Below, in pieces: positions 1 to 9,891 of a DNA stretch of 64,000 bases. Where the stretch lies: contig JAQGHU010000002.1 of the NCBI GenBank assembly GCA_028291515.1, positions 23,058 to 87,057 of the forward strand, in the 5' to 3' direction. A program made the translations under genes and the position numbers. Position 1 is the stretch's first letter; every line of letters starts with the position of its first letter. The notes under the pieces are model-generated. The model had not been told where the DNA came from. It did no database searches and saw only the letters and a list, made by a program, of their open reading frames with translations. Source of the stretch: Schlesneria sp. (lineage in GTDB: Bacteria > Planctomycetota > Planctomycetia > Planctomycetales > Planctomycetaceae).

Positions 1-1383
1 CGCCATGCCGGCCAAACCGTGAGCTCGCCGCCATGCATCAGATGCACCGGCAAATTCATCGATGATTCGACGGGCCTGTTCGCGCCGGCCGTCATTCAGA
101 TAGATCATCGCCAAGTGCAGATCGCAGCGATCTCGCATACGATCATAAGCGGCCTTTCGAGGCGAATCGGCCGGTAGATCAGCCAGCTTCGCTTTCACTT
201 CATACCAGGCGGCTTCATCGTTCGGATTGCCTTGAGCATGGAAGAACTGCGCGTCGACAGTATCATAGACCTCCACTTTCTTGGAGGCTTTTGTCACAGG
301 CGCGAGCATCGGATCAGGGCTGCGCATCGCCCACCCAACACCTGCCATGCTGGCGGCGGCCAGGAAGCAGGCGAGGGCCAGCCAACCAAATTGTCGTTTC
401 CATGGCCGCTCTAAAAACGTCGCCTTAAACGTGGGCATCTCGCTGCGGCTGGCGCGAAACGCGGCTTCCGGTGGAGCCGCCTCTTTGTTCGTGACCTGAC
501 GCAGCAACTGCTTGATTTCGGCCAGGACTGTTTGAGCATCGGCAGGGCGATCCTCTTTCTTCTTGGACATCATCCTCTCGACCAGCGTTCGCACACCGAT
601 AGGCAGATCAGGACGAGCATCCGCCAGCGACGGTGGCTGTTCATTCAAGTGCTTCACCGCGACCTGCAAGGCGGTATCACCAGTGAACGGAGGCCGTCCC
701 ACGAACATGTGCCAAGCCATGACGCCGAGCGAATAGATATCGCTGCGTGCGTCGAGAGGTCGACCATTCACCTGTTCGGGGCTCATGTAAAGTGGCGTTC
801 CCATCGTGACGCCAACTTGAGTCATCGCAACCTTCTCACCACCAAGCGTCAATTGGGCCAGTCCGAAGTCGGCAACCTTGGCCTCGCCCTTCTTGGTCAG
901 GAGAATGTTTTCAGGCTTGATATCGCGATGAACAATCCCCTTTTCAGCCGCGACCTGCAAGGCCGCTGCGACTTGCTTCAAGATGTGCAATGCGATCGGA
1001 ACTTCGAGTGGGCCTTTGCGAACAATGAACTCTTTCAGATTGCGACCCTGCACGTATTCCTGTGAAATGAAATGGATCCCATCGTGCTCGCCCACCATGT
1101 AAACTTGGACGATATTCGGATGGTTCAATCCCCCAGCTGCCGACGCTTCGTGACGGAATCGCTTCACATATTGCGGATCGGCCACAAAATCGGCCCGCAT
1201 GATTTTCACGGCGACTTGGCGGCGCAAACTAATCTGCTCGGCGAGATACACGTCGGCCATTCCGCCCTTGCCGAGCTTTCGCAGCAGGCAGAAATCCCCC
1301 AACGTCCGACCGGTTAAGTCGGCGTTGACGATCTCGTCTCGATAAGAGTGCGAAGAACTATCCGTCTGTTTCGGTTCGGCCAT
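1..1383 (-). CDS. Serine/threonine protein kinase, membrane anchored (partial, C-terminus outside window)
   Basis: A Pkn/PknB-type kinase that phosphorylates proteins on Ser/Thr. The first 461 codons are present; the frame is open to the window edge. The kinase domain covers about residues 28-295: glycine-rich loop GKGGMADV (38-45), ATP lysine in VAVK (K60), catalytic HRDIKPEN (D154), DFG (D172) and the activation-segment GTPLYMSPEQ. After a Pro/Ala linker there is one membrane segment (about 333-352), so the kinase should be cytoplasmic with the C-terminal part outside the membrane. The visible start of that region is helical and could begin a TPR-like sensor. ATG at 1383 is the only sensible start. 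The single gene has no operon partner in view. The family is certain; the signal and the substrates are unknown. Confidence 0.95.
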   Translation of the reverse strand, partial: MAEPKQTDSSSHSYRDEIVNADLTGRTLGDFCLLRKLGKGGMADVYLAEQISLRRQVAVKIMRADFVADPQYVKRFRHEASAAGGLNHPNIVQVYMVGEHDGIHFISQEYVQGRNLKEFIVRKGPLEVPIALHILKQVAAALQVAAEKGIVHRDIKPENILLTKKGEAKVADFGLAQLTLGGEKVAMTQVGVTMGTPLYMSPEQVNGRPLDARSDIYSLGVMAWHMFVGRPPFTGDTALQVAVKHLNEQPPSLADARPDLPIGVRTLVERMMSKKKEDRPADAQTVLAEIKQLLRQVTNKEAAPPEAAFRASRSEMPTFKATFLERPWKRQFGWLALACFLAAASMAGVGWAMRSPDPMLAPVTKASKKVEVYDTVDAQFFHAQGNPNDEAAWYEVKAKLADLPADSPRKAAYDRMRDRCDLHLAMIYLNDGRREQARRIIDEFAGASDAWRRAHGLAGMA

Positions 1384-1592
1384 TCTGGATCTTAATCCGT
1401 AACGAATTCGCGTCGCTGTGGGTTAGTCGCCGGCCGGATCCGCGGGATTTGTTCCGACAACAGTGCCCGCTCACTCGCCAGAAGTCGCACGTACTGTAGC
1501 ATATCTATTCAAAATCGTCTGCCGCCGGGACGGGTGCGAGAATATCGCGAAATCACTCGACCAATTTATGTTCCCTTATCGGATACTGCTTC

Positions 1593-2162
1593 ATGAGTCG
1601 AACCGACGACCTCGCCCTGTTGCGGGAATATACCGACAGCGAAAGCCTGATCAAACACATGCTGGCTGTCGAAGCCGCAATGCGAGCCTACGCGCGGCAG
1701 TTCGGCGAAGACGAAGACAAATGGGGCACCGTCGGCCTGCTCCATGATTTCGACTATCAGCGCTGGCCCGATCCGCCAGACCATCCATTGCAGGGAGCGG
1801 CCATTCTGAAGGAACGCGGATACTCGGACGAGATTATCTATGCGATCAAATCACACGCCGACTACCTGACCGACTGCCCGCGTGTCTCGAAGCTCGACAA
1901 GACACTGTACGCCTGCGACGAACTATGCGGTTTTATCACCGCCTGCGCCCTGGTCCGCCCTCCGCGGTTGGAAGGGCTGACGCCAGCCAGCGTTAAGAAA
2001 AAATTGAAGGCGTTGAACTTCGCGGCGTCGATTCATCGCGAAGATATCACCACCGGCGCGGCGGATCTGGGAGTCGACCTGGATCAGCACATCGCGTTCT
2101 GTGTTGCGGCGATGCAGCCGATTGCGGTTGAATTGGGACTGGTGCCAGTTGCCGAAGGCTAG
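1593..2162 (+). CDS. HD-domain phosphohydrolase
   Basis: A 189-residue HD-superfamily metal-dependent phosphohydrolase. The metal ligands are visible as H22 (in SLIKHML), the H51-D52 pair (GLLHDFDYQRW) and D109 (YACDELCG), with an extra H88 in KSHADY. The protein is predicted soluble and about the usual length of the stand-alone HDIG-type family, which is often annotated as HAD/HD hydrolase of unknown substrate. It lies alone on the plus strand between the divergent kinase and a convergent secreted protein. The start ATG at 1593 has only a weak ribosome-binding site. The substrate (nucleotide, phosphate ester or other) cannot be read from the sequence. Confidence 0.85.
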   Translation: MSRTDDLALLREYTDSESLIKHMLAVEAAMRAYARQFGEDEDKWGTVGLLHDFDYQRWPDPPDHPLQGAAILKERGYSDEIIYAIKSHADYLTDCPRVSKLDKTLYACDELCGFITACALVRPPRLEGLTPASVKKKLKALNFAASIHREDITTGAADLGVDLDQHIAFCVAAMQPIAVELGLVPVAEG

Positions 2163-2205
2163 CCGTGGACGCGGCAGAAGACTTTCAAGCGAAGAAGGAA
2201 ATTGG

Positions 2206-2235
2206 CCACGGATGAACACTGAGGAAACACGGATT
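2206..2235. repeat. CACGGAT-type intergenic repeat (short copy)
   Basis: The 130-base spacer between the convergent HD and DUF1080-like genes holds two CACGGAT heptamers separated by a GAACACTGAGGAAA spacer. Series of CACGGATGAACACGGAT are, from memory, a frequent intergenic repeat in planctomycetes and verrucomicrobia. This short copy looks like a degenerate member. It is not a terminator by structure. Confidence 0.35.
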
Positions 2236-2292
2236 GGGAGAAGACCGAAGCGAGTTGTTTCCGGGGCGGTAGCTTCGCGGGCGGCGAGTCCA

Positions 2293-4398
2293 TTATTTTG
2301 ATTTGGACTCGGCATATTCCTCACCCCATTCAATCACCGCATGAAAATGATGGTCGGGATTGATATCGGCCCACTCGGGCTTGTCCCCTTTTTTGGCAAC
2401 AACGCGCAAGTTCGGTTCGGTATAGATCATGCTTGGTTCAGAGAGCGCCCATTTTCCAAAATACTTGAGCGGTCGATTCCTTTCATCAAGCCATTCTTTG
2501 CGATTCTCGCGTCTCCAGCCTGACAGCCAGATAGGGTGGTCTTTGATGTTCTCCGTGACAAAAGCTTCCTCTTCTGGAGACGATATCGTCAATACTCGCC
2601 CCTGAACCTGCACAGCAAGTCGCTGCGCGTCTGGAAACGTCACAGCCTGATCGCTGAACAGGTAGCGCCGCCCTCTCCAGGTCAGGCAATTCGCCTCGAT
2701 GCTCTTCGATGGATTGGCGGCGACTTGTGTCACGGGATTCTTCCAGTCGTCTCGCAACCAAAATGCTCTCGCTCCTTTGTTGAGACGAATCTCACATTTA
2801 TGAAAGATCGCGCCTCCATTAACACTGATTCCGATCGATTGCGGACAAGGAATCATTCTGGCGAGATACGGGCATGATTGAGACAGTTGTGAACTTTGCC
2901 CTGTCCACGACGTGATCCGCTTTCCGTCCAGACGCGCGTTGATTGAGATCCGATCCTTTACCTGGGCGACAGAGATTTGGACCTGATTTCGTTTTTCGGC
3001 CGTCAGGCGCGAAGGACGAGTGACCGCCCCCGTTGCGGCGTTCAAATCCTTGACACCAATTCCGTCAATCAGTTCCAGACCACTGAACGCATTGTTATCG
3101 GCATTGAAGATGATTCCGCAACTCGTTGATCCGGTCGGAAACGCGAATTTGACGACAGCACGATCCGAAGGTGGCGTGAATTCGCAATTCAGTTCAAAAC
3201 TTCCCTGCAACGCGATCGGGAACATCACCACGGCTTCGCCAGTGGGGGCAACGAGATTGCCCTCCAGATTCTGCCAGGTCCCTTTCAACGCATGCTCGGA
3301 GAAATTAACCGTTCCCAAGAGGTCGGTCCATTTGTCGATCTTCAAATCACTCTTGCCGGTTGCGTCGGACGATTCAGGAATAGTTGTGGAAACAGAAGCG
3401 ACCTGTGGTGCCGTTGCCAATGTCGCGGCGAGTTCTTCGATTCGTTTGCTGATACGAGCCTTCGTCAACGGGGTTTTGACGTTGGGAAAATATCGCTCGT
3501 ACCATTCATGGGCCCGACCCTGAATTGCGACTTTGGCAGCACCTGTCGCGGTTTGCGACACATCCCACCACGCATCTGCCGCGGCCAACTGGGATTCAAC
3601 ATCCTGGGCGGCCTTCGAATCCAGCTCCGCAGCCGCCTTCCATTTGGCATCGCTACCCAGTTTCAGTTTTGGCAGGGCCTGCTCCCAATCGGCCTCGTAA
3701 ACAGCGAACCATTGTCCTGCGGCCAGATTGGCCTTCGGATCATTGGGTTGATTCATGAGAGTCCGTTGCGCCGAGGTCAACGACGCGAATGCTTGCTCTC
3801 GCCCGCGTAAGCCACTGCGAACCTCGTTTAACGCCTTTAGTACCTTCACGGCAGAGACTCGCTTTGAATGCCTTTCCGCAGTGGTCAGCAACTCGTGGGC
3901 CTGCCGAAATTGGTTGTCTCGTGCAGCACGTTCAGCCATCTCGACAACTTCGTCGACCGCCGGTTCGAGCGTCGTCGAGGACTTGCAAGCGACTAGGTAT
4001 TCCGTGATGCGAGTTGTCTTCTCCGCCGCGGCATCGACCTCGAACGATTCCGTGAGTTTATCGAGTGCTATCGAATAAGCGGCAAAATCACCGAGATCCC
4101 GTTGCAGCGCTAAGACCAGTTGCAGCGCCACAAACAACTCGTCAGGTGTGGTCGTCGGATCGACGATCATTTCCGTCAACTTCTGAGCGACGACTTGCTT
4201 CTTGGCCGGGGTATTTGCTTTCGACACTTCAAATGTGTCGTCAACCAGCTTGCGGATTTCCGTCTGCCGGGCGGCCACGGGCACGGCGTTCTTTGTCGTA
4301 CCATCCTGGGCACTAGCGACCGTGACAAAACACCAGCAGGCGAAAAGAGCCAATCGGCAAACCGTCGAAGCCGTCATCGCCACGATTGGCCTTTGCAT
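2293..4398 (-). CDS. Secreted protein with C-terminal DUF1080/LamG-like domain
   Basis: A 701-residue exported protein of unknown function. I chose the ATG at 4398 because it starts a clean signal peptide (basic MQR, hydrophobic core, cleavage after VASA before QDG); an in-frame ATG at 4506 would add 36 residues. Residues about 30-330 are charged and alanine-rich, probably helical repeats (TPR-like spacing, not clear TPRs). Residues about 360-560 resemble the DUF1080 / laminin-G-like jelly-roll common in planctomycetes, which is seen in putative sugar-binding or 3-keto-disaccharide hydrolase proteins. The last 130 residues have no recognised domain. It is probably periplasmic. No neighbour shares its direction closely enough for an operon. 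Confidence 0.75.
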   Translation of the reverse strand: MQRPIVAMTASTVCRLALFACWCFVTVASAQDGTTKNAVPVAARQTEIRKLVDDTFEVSKANTPAKKQVVAQKLTEMIVDPTTTPDELFVALQLVLALQRDLGDFAAYSIALDKLTESFEVDAAAEKTTRITEYLVACKSSTTLEPAVDEVVEMAERAARDNQFRQAHELLTTAERHSKRVSAVKVLKALNEVRSGLRGREQAFASLTSAQRTLMNQPNDPKANLAAGQWFAVYEADWEQALPKLKLGSDAKWKAAAELDSKAAQDVESQLAAADAWWDVSQTATGAAKVAIQGRAHEWYERYFPNVKTPLTKARISKRIEELAATLATAPQVASVSTTIPESSDATGKSDLKIDKWTDLLGTVNFSEHALKGTWQNLEGNLVAPTGEAVVMFPIALQGSFELNCEFTPPSDRAVVKFAFPTGSTSCGIIFNADNNAFSGLELIDGIGVKDLNAATGAVTRPSRLTAEKRNQVQISVAQVKDRISINARLDGKRITSWTGQSSQLSQSCPYLARMIPCPQSIGISVNGGAIFHKCEIRLNKGARAFWLRDDWKNPVTQVAANPSKSIEANCLTWRGRRYLFSDQAVTFPDAQRLAVQVQGRVLTISSPEEEAFVTENIKDHPIWLSGWRRENRKEWLDERNRPLKYFGKWALSEPSMIYTEPNLRVVAKKGDKPEWADINPDHHFHAVIEWGEEYAESKSK

Positions 4399-4746
4399 AT
4401 CGAGTTCTTTCACTGTGACGCGACGCAGAAGAACCACTGAAAGGAGACAGCAAACAGGGATCAGCATTTCCCCTGCCAGACCCAGAGCAGATGATGGAAT
4501 CAGCAATCGGTGCTGTCAATGCGATTCGAGGCATGAGACCTTGAATTGGGGGGGCGCATTGGAGACCACAGAACCTTGACGCTCCAGCGATGAGCAGTTG
4601 CGATTTGTCGGTACCGTGCTGAGCAACGAGTTGCTCAGATGCTATCGCGAGCGCATCCATGCCTCAGGATGTTGATTCTTCAGACGGTGCTACCAAGGTC
4701 CGTACCCGAGCGAGCTTTCCATGAGTGACAACTGCCGTCGTTCGCG
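4399..4746. other. Gene-free spacer
   Basis: About 350 bases between two minus-strand genes. The only frames are shadows or extensions of the upstream start of the DUF1080-like gene. I see no hairpin, tRNA or convincing promoter; the promoter of the downstream-reading gene at 4398 should lie here. Confidence 0.5.
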
Positions 4747-5853
4747 CTATTTCCCTTTGCCCAGAAACGTCCGGATCGATTCGTAGATCCCTTCTTTGTC
4801 CTTGATCTCGGACAGGATCAAGTTTTCGAACTTGGACGTGATGCGGCGCAGTTCCTTCAGGTAGTCGCCGGAACCGTAGGGGCTTTCGACCTGGCCGTAG
4901 CAGAACAGATTGCAGACGGGCAGAAAATCCTGCTGGATCAGTTTCAGGCAGGACGTGTTATCTTCGCCCCAGTTATCTCCGTCGGAGAATTGAAACACGT
5001 AGATGTTCCAATCGGCGGGCGGAAAATCGCGTTCGATGATCGCTTTGGTGGTGACGTAGGCCGAGGAAATCCGCGTCCCGCCACTTTCGCGAACGCGATA
5101 GAAAGTGTCTTCGTCGACTTCGTGCGCGACCGCGTCATGGACGACGTAGCGGCGCTGTAACCCGTCGTACTGGCTCTTCAGCCAGGTGTCGATCCAGAAG
5201 GCTTCTGTCCGGACGATCTCTTTCTGATCGTCGGTCATTGAGCCCGAGACATCCATGATATAGATCACGGCAGCGTTGGCCTGCGGCAACGGAACTTCGG
5301 ACCAGGATCGGAATCGCTCGTCTTCTCGCGTCGGGATGACCATCGGCCTGCGAGGGTCGTATTCGCTGGAAGCGATTAGTCGACGAAGAGCTCGCTTATA
5401 GGTTCGCTTGAAGTGTCGTAACGAATCGGGGCCGGTCTGGCGGATGCTGTTGTAGCGAGTCTTAATCGCCTTGATCGTATCCTGCCCTTTGGGTTGAATC
5501 GCGGGGAGTTGGAGTTCTTCGGCGAGCATCTGGGCCAGTTCGTCGATCGTCAGTTCCGCTTCGCGGATATGCTGACCGGGTTGATCGCCCGCTTCGCCCT
5601 GCCCGTCTTCATCCCCCTGTCCGCGACCAATCGGCTGACCGGGTTCTCCTTCGCCCTGACCGACGCCGCCAGAGCCTTTCGAGCCGTGTCGAAAGTGGGG
5701 GATCTCAATATTCGGGATGGGAATACTGACGGTCTCGCGCCCTTTTCGCCCCAGGATCTCGCCGTGCGTGATGTACTTCTTCAGCCCCTGCCGGACTTTC
5801 CCCCGGACAATTTCTTTGAATCGCTGATTGTCACGATCAATGGAGCGGGTCAT
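4747..5853 (-). CDS. yhbH: YhbH/YeaH family VWA protein (DUF444, UPF0229)
   Basis: A 368-residue DUF444 protein. The N-terminus (MTRSIDRDNQRFKEIVRGK) is the family signature, followed by a Gly/Gln/Glu-rich low-complexity stretch (about 58-95) and a von Willebrand A fold with the MIDAS motif DVSGSM (D201, S203, S205). The length is slightly below the E. coli YeaH (about 427). The family is co-expressed with the PrkA/YeaG kinase and linked to stress, stationary phase or sporulation; the exact biochemistry is unresolved. Here it lies directly downstream of prkA on the same strand, with a hairpin terminator between them that could reduce read-through. SpoVR, the usual third partner, is not in the window. 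Confidence 0.93.
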   Translation of the reverse strand: MTRSIDRDNQRFKEIVRGKVRQGLKKYITHGEILGRKGRETVSIPIPNIEIPHFRHGSKGSGGVGQGEGEPGQPIGRGQGDEDGQGEAGDQPGQHIREAELTIDELAQMLAEELQLPAIQPKGQDTIKAIKTRYNSIRQTGPDSLRHFKRTYKRALRRLIASSEYDPRRPMVIPTREDERFRSWSEVPLPQANAAVIYIMDVSGSMTDDQKEIVRTEAFWIDTWLKSQYDGLQRRYVVHDAVAHEVDEDTFYRVRESGGTRISSAYVTTKAIIERDFPPADWNIYVFQFSDGDNWGEDNTSCLKLIQQDFLPVCNLFCYGQVESPYGSGDYLKELRRITSKFENLILSEIKDKEGIYESIRTFLGKGK

Positions 5854-5936
5854 GGGGAAACATCCTGTTTCAAAAGCGAATCATTTCATTCAATCTTCGC
5901 TGTGTCAAAACCTATTGGAGGTTGGAGTATAAAAGC

Positions 5937-5963
5937 AGGGAAGGCCGATCATCGGCCTTCCCT
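5937..5963 (-). terminator. Hairpin terminator/attenuator between prkA and yhbH
   Basis: A perfect 12-base-pair inverted repeat (AGGGAAGGCCGA / TCGGCCTTCCCT) with a 3-base loop. Read on the minus strand it starts six bases after the prkA stop and is followed by GCTTTTA, a short T-run. The form fits a partial intrinsic terminator that sets the prkA:yhbH ratio. Confidence 0.7.
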
Positions 5964-5968
5964 ACCGG

Positions 5969-8017
5969 TTAGTCTCGCTTCGCATCTCCACGTGCGAAGA
6001 TACTCGCGACGTACTGCAGCACGTCTGTGGCCGATTCGTCGTTGTAACCGAAGTTGCGGATCAGCCTTGCCTTCACGACATCGATCTTTTCCTGGGTATC
6101 TTTATCAACCACGTTCGACACCAGGCTGGTCAGCTTGATCGTATCTTTCTGGTCTTCGAACAACTTCATTTCGAGCGCCTTATGCAGACGCTCGTTAGTT
6201 TTGTAGTCGAACTTCTTGCCGTCGAGCGACAAGGCACCGATGTAATTCATGATCTCGCGGCGGAAATCGTCTTTGCGAGTTTCAGGAATGTCGATGCGCT
6301 CTTCGATCGAGCGCATCAGGCGTTCGTCTGGTTGCTCGTCCTGACCGGTGAATTTGTTGCGCACCTTTTCGCGCTGGGTATAGGCTTTGACGTTATCGAT
6401 ATAGTTGCCGCACAGACGCGTCAACGCTTCTTCGTCAGCCGCAATCGCACGCTGGACTTCGTTCTTCACGATGTCGGTGTACTCGTCCTTCACCACCGAG
6501 ATCAGTCTGCGGTAAGACTCGCGAATCTCTTCGTTCGGGATCAGCGAGTGATGCTTCAGGCCGTTCTCCAGTTCGTTCAGAACCATAAACGGATTGATGC
6601 AAGTCGCGTCGGCGTTGTTCACCAAGGCGTTGGAGATCTTGTCCTGGACGTACCGCGGCGAGATCCCCTGCAGGCCTTCGTGCTTGGCCTCTTTGCGCAG
6701 TTGCTCGATGTTCTCCATCGTGAACCCCGGCAGAGTCTTGCCGTTGTACAGTTTCAATTTTTGCAGCAATGTCAAACCATGATGCTTGGGCTCTTCCAGC
6801 CGAGTCAGCACGGCCCAAGTTGCGGCAACCTCGAGTGTATGCGGCGCGATATGCTTCCCGCGCACGCGACGTTCGTTGTAATCCTTCTCGTAGATATGCA
6901 GTTCGTTGGACAGTTTGGTGACGTAAGGGACATCGATCTTCACCGTACGGTCTCGCAATGCCTCCATGAATTCGTTTGACTGGAGCTTGCGGAATTCCGG
7001 CTCATTCGTGTGCCCGACGATCACGGTGTCGATGTCGGTCTGAGCGAACTTCTTCGGCTTGATCTTGTGTTCTTGCGATGCCCCCAGCAGGTCATACAGG
7101 AATGCAACGTCGAGCTTCAGGACTTCGATGAATTCGATCATCCCGCGATTGGCAATGTTAAATTCGCCGTCAAAGTTGAAAGCACGCGGATCAGATTCGC
7201 TGCCGTATTCAGCAATCTTGCGGTAGTTGATATCGCCAGTCAGTTCGGTGCTGTCCTGGTTCTTTTCGTCTTTGGGTTGGAACGTTCCAATTCCAATGCG
7301 GTCTTGCTCGGACAAGAAGAAGCGCCGAACGACGACGGATTCCATGACCTTGGTCCAGTCACCGTCGCACTTATCCAATCGCTCCTTGAAGTAGAAGCGA
7401 CTTAACGGGCAGATATCCCCGTTAATCTCGACCTGGTAAAGAGTGTCGGCATCGCGTCCTTCATTGAGCGACTTACAGATCTCCTCGCGGAATGCATTGG
7501 GAATGAGCATCAGCGGTTCGCCATGCATCGGATCCCAGGTGATGCTGCCGTCGTCTTCTTTCCACCCGAACGAATAGACCGCTCCCTCGGGCGTGCGAGC
7601 GTACCGTTCGACGCCACGTTTCAGCAGACGAGCAATGGTGCTTTTCGAACTACCGACAGGACCGTGCAGCAGCAGCACACGACGTTCGCTGCCGTACTTT
7701 AGGGCGGCAGAACGGAACACGTGAACAAGCTGCATCAGCGTGTCGGTCAATCCGTAGATGGCATCATTGCCATCGTTCTCTGGATCGTCGAAAAACCGGT
7801 AGTGCAGATGTCCGTCGCGTCGCCCTTCGTCCACCGCATACGTGCCATACGCCATGATCATGTCGTAGATGCGCTGATGCGCAGTCCGTGTGACTTCGGG
7901 ATGGCTGCGAACGATATCAAGGTACTCGTCAAACGAGCCCTGCCAGTTTTCCTGCCGAAACGCCTGAGGGCTTTGGCGAGAGGAAATCTGTTTCAGAAGA
8001 TCACGTCCTGTGCCCAT
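5969..8017 (-). CDS. prkA: PrkA family serine protein kinase (YeaG)
   Basis: A 682-residue cytoplasmic AAA+/kinase protein of the PrkA/YeaG family. The N-terminal PrkA AAA domain includes Walker [10 protein letters not shown] (119-127), and the C-terminal PrkA domain has the kinase-related fold. The family phosphorylates proteins on Ser in Bacillus and acts in nitrogen or stationary-phase stress in E. coli; recent work suggests ATPase or protease-like activity, so the mechanism is debated. The length matches the family (about 640-690). It is followed by yhbH on the same strand, the conserved pair. A 15-bp palindrome at 8045-8059 lies just upstream of the start and could be an operator. The ATG start gives the usual N-terminus. 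Confidence 0.96.
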   Translation of the reverse strand: MGTGRDLLKQISSRQSPQAFRQENWQGSFDEYLDIVRSHPEVTRTAHQRIYDMIMAYGTYAVDEGRRDGHLHYRFFDDPENDGNDAIYGLTDTLMQLVHVFRSAALKYGSERRVLLLHGPVGSSKSTIARLLKRGVERYARTPEGAVYSFGWKEDDGSITWDPMHGEPLMLIPNAFREEICKSLNEGRDADTLYQVEINGDICPLSRFYFKERLDKCDGDWTKVMESVVVRRFFLSEQDRIGIGTFQPKDEKNQDSTELTGDINYRKIAEYGSESDPRAFNFDGEFNIANRGMIEFIEVLKLDVAFLYDLLGASQEHKIKPKKFAQTDIDTVIVGHTNEPEFRKLQSNEFMEALRDRTVKIDVPYVTKLSNELHIYEKDYNERRVRGKHIAPHTLEVAATWAVLTRLEEPKHHGLTLLQKLKLYNGKTLPGFTMENIEQLRKEAKHEGLQGISPRYVQDKISNALVNNADATCINPFMVLNELENGLKHHSLIPNEEIRESYRRLISVVKDEYTDIVKNEVQRAIAADEEALTRLCGNYIDNVKAYTQREKVRNKFTGQDEQPDERLMRSIEERIDIPETRKDDFRREIMNYIGALSLDGKKFDYKTNERLHKALEMKLFEDQKDTIKLTSLVSNVVDKDTQEKIDVVKARLIRNFGYNDESATDVLQYVASIFARGDAKRD

Positions 8018-8044
8018 AAGACCGTTCCTCGTACGGAATGAAAC

Positions 8045-8059
8045 CTCACGTTACGTGAG
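8045..8059. promoter_or_regulatory. Candidate operator upstream of prkA
   Basis: The 15-base perfect palindrome CTCACGT-T-ACGTGAG lies 28 bases ahead of the prkA start. Its dyad symmetry and position suit a dimeric repressor/activator site or a leader hairpin. No regulator is identified. Confidence 0.4.
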
Positions 8060-8080
8060 CCGTTCTTCAACACTGCCCCG

Positions 8081-8245
8081 TTAGGAACGGGACAACCGCA
8101 TGTCTCGATCAAACATCAACAGAAAATATTCTCGTTCGTCGTCTGTCCAGTCAGTACGTACGCCAACCCGCTTCAATTTGCGGGAATCGGCCGGCGGCAG
8201 CCCGTCGACCGTCCTGGTCCAGGCATCAAAGGTGGGAAAGATCAG
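8081..8245 (-). pseudogene. Possible small gene or gene remnant upstream of prkA
   Basis: On the minus strand a 54-codon frame between two TAA stops encodes a plausible globular segment: IFPTFDAWTRTVDGLPP, then RTDWTDDEREYFLLMFDRD before the stop at 8081. Composition and codon choice look coding (ACTGACTGGACAGACGAC), yet no ATG or GTG opens it; only CTG at 8245 or an internal TTG is available. The other frames just upstream contain further short peptides broken by stops, which fits a decayed gene. I do not recognise the family. It could also be a real small protein with a rare start, translated ahead of prkA. Confidence 0.3.
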
Positions 8246-8656
8246 TTACGCGCCGTCCTATAAGTGGCGGCGAACCCATCAACATCCAAATCCATACGCC
8301 AGCATCGAGTCTCTACTCGAGCAACTCGACTTACCCGGCATGTCGTGTGCCGAACAACCCAGACATCATTCGATCAGGGAAGGTTCCCTGCAAAAAGAAG
8401 TCAGGGATTGGAATTATCCCATCCTAGCTAACGGAGGCAAGATCAACATTCTATATCTGACCAGAGGAAATCGGGAATTCCTGTTGAAGGAATGAGCAGG
8501 CTTGCCCACCAGATTGGCGATTTAGTCCTCTGCCCGCTGGTCGAAAGTCGCTCAGGCGACCGCGATCTGTGCTTGGCGTCATCTTCGTCATCAGAAGATC
8601 GAAAAATCGAGTTTCAGCGTTGTCTTCAAAACGACGACCTCAACTGCGGTAGCGGC

Positions 8657-9760
8657 TTAGCCTCCAATTTTCACGATTACCGTATCGCCCTGTGCCTCTT
8701 CCTCGATCACAATCGCGGTGCCCAAAAAAGCCTGCAGCACTTTGATATGTGTTTTGGAATGATCGGTCAGTCGCACCGTGCGAAATGATCCTTCGCGGCG
8801 GTGGTCCGGAGTGTCCGATTGCCACGCGCTCAAGGCCATCGGTAAGAGCAGTTGGTCCGCCAGGTGAGGGCCGATCGGGACATTAGCCACCAAGTATTCC
8901 CGCATCTCTTCGAAGGCGCGCTGGGCGACAACTTCTCCTTTGGTGCCCTGTTCGCCAATCCCGATGAACACTTCGATGACATGCTCTCCCACCACTTCGA
9001 TGACAATTGCGTTGCCGGGGCCATGTGCCTTAATGTTTTCGCGAAACAGACAGTCGGGTTCCCACTGGTCCAGCCGGGCGAGCTCTTCCAGCTCTCGATC
9101 AGCGATGTGATCGGGCAAATTGCACAGTAGCACTCGACCGATGCGCGAGCGGATTTCGCCACGTTCGAGCAGGTGAAAGTTCGACAACCCCAAATCGCCG
9201 GGCGCACCGGGGCTGTGGGTCAATGACTCAGCACGCTTGGCTGGTTCGATTTCGACAATAAAGCGCCCGCCGCCCGCCGGGTAGAACCCAGGGCGTTCCA
9301 GTGTGGCTGTCACTTGAGGTCCCATGCGATTCACGAGTGACAAGTATGATCGCTGCAGAAAGTCGAACGGCGGTGCCCAGGGATTGTGAGTTCCCCCTTC
9401 CAGAATCAGTCGAGAAGGTCGCTGAGCGATCAGTAACGGAGGCAAAATCGCCTGCAACACCAGCGTCGCACTGCCGGCGGTACCGATCGCAAAATGATAG
9501 TTGCCGGGAACGACATCGCCGGGATGGAAGGTGAAAGACGATGAGCCGATCGTGTCGCCGGTGACGGTCGCCCGACAAATCTCTTGCGCCGCTCGCAATG
9601 CGGTCAGATGTTGTTGTTTCAAACCGGGCTTCGCACGACCGGCGCGAACTCGATCGATCGTCACTGGTCGGCCTGTCACCATCGACAAGGCGAGCGACGA
9701 GCGGACAATCTGCCCACCCCCTTCTCCCTGTGAACCATCGATGTTGATCGGATCAGACAC
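8657..9760 (-). CDS. rtcA: RNA 3'-terminal phosphate cyclase
   Basis: RtcA converts RNA 3'-phosphate ends to 2',3'-cyclic phosphate using ATP, through an enzyme-AMP intermediate. The 367-residue protein begins with the family signature DGSQGEGGGQIVRSSLALS. It contains GTAGSATLVLQAILPPLL and the motif GPHLADQLLLPMAL, whose histidine (H299) aligns with the AMP-accepting histidine of E. coli RtcA (H309). Full length. In E. coli rtcA pairs with rtcB under RtcR; neither is visible here, so it may act alone. It is divergent from the HD protein at 9892, with about 130 bases between them. Confidence 0.96.
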   Translation of the reverse strand: MSDPINIDGSQGEGGGQIVRSSLALSMVTGRPVTIDRVRAGRAKPGLKQQHLTALRAAQEICRATVTGDTIGSSSFTFHPGDVVPGNYHFAIGTAGSATLVLQAILPPLLIAQRPSRLILEGGTHNPWAPPFDFLQRSYLSLVNRMGPQVTATLERPGFYPAGGGRFIVEIEPAKRAESLTHSPGAPGDLGLSNFHLLERGEIRSRIGRVLLCNLPDHIADRELEELARLDQWEPDCLFRENIKAHGPGNAIVIEVVGEHVIEVFIGIGEQGTKGEVVAQRAFEEMREYLVANVPIGPHLADQLLLPMALSAWQSDTPDHRREGSFRTVRLTDHSKTHIKVLQAFLGTAIVIEEEAQGDTVIVKIGG

Positions 9761-9891
9761 TTTCGTTTTCCACCAATCCGAGTTGCTGTTTTTTTAATTT
9801 GTGAGTGACATGACTTGCGGTCAGAAGGTTCGCCTCGTTACCAATCCAGCAACTGCTCGACGCAAACGGAACTGATCTCTGAGAGGTTAAC

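Larger units (their letters stand above)
8018..8656. other. Spacer upstream of prkA
   Basis: About 640 bases between prkA and rtcA, both minus strand. It contains the palindrome at 8045-8059, a small CCCGTT/AACGGG hairpin (8077-8091) and a coding-like remnant at 8081-8245 (own entries). The rest has open plus-strand frames without recognisable protein features. Confidence 0.6.

Noticed and set aside
8100..8495. 131-codon plus-strand frame upstream of prkA
   Set aside because: Composition looks non-coding on this strand; the opposite strand shows the better coding signal.
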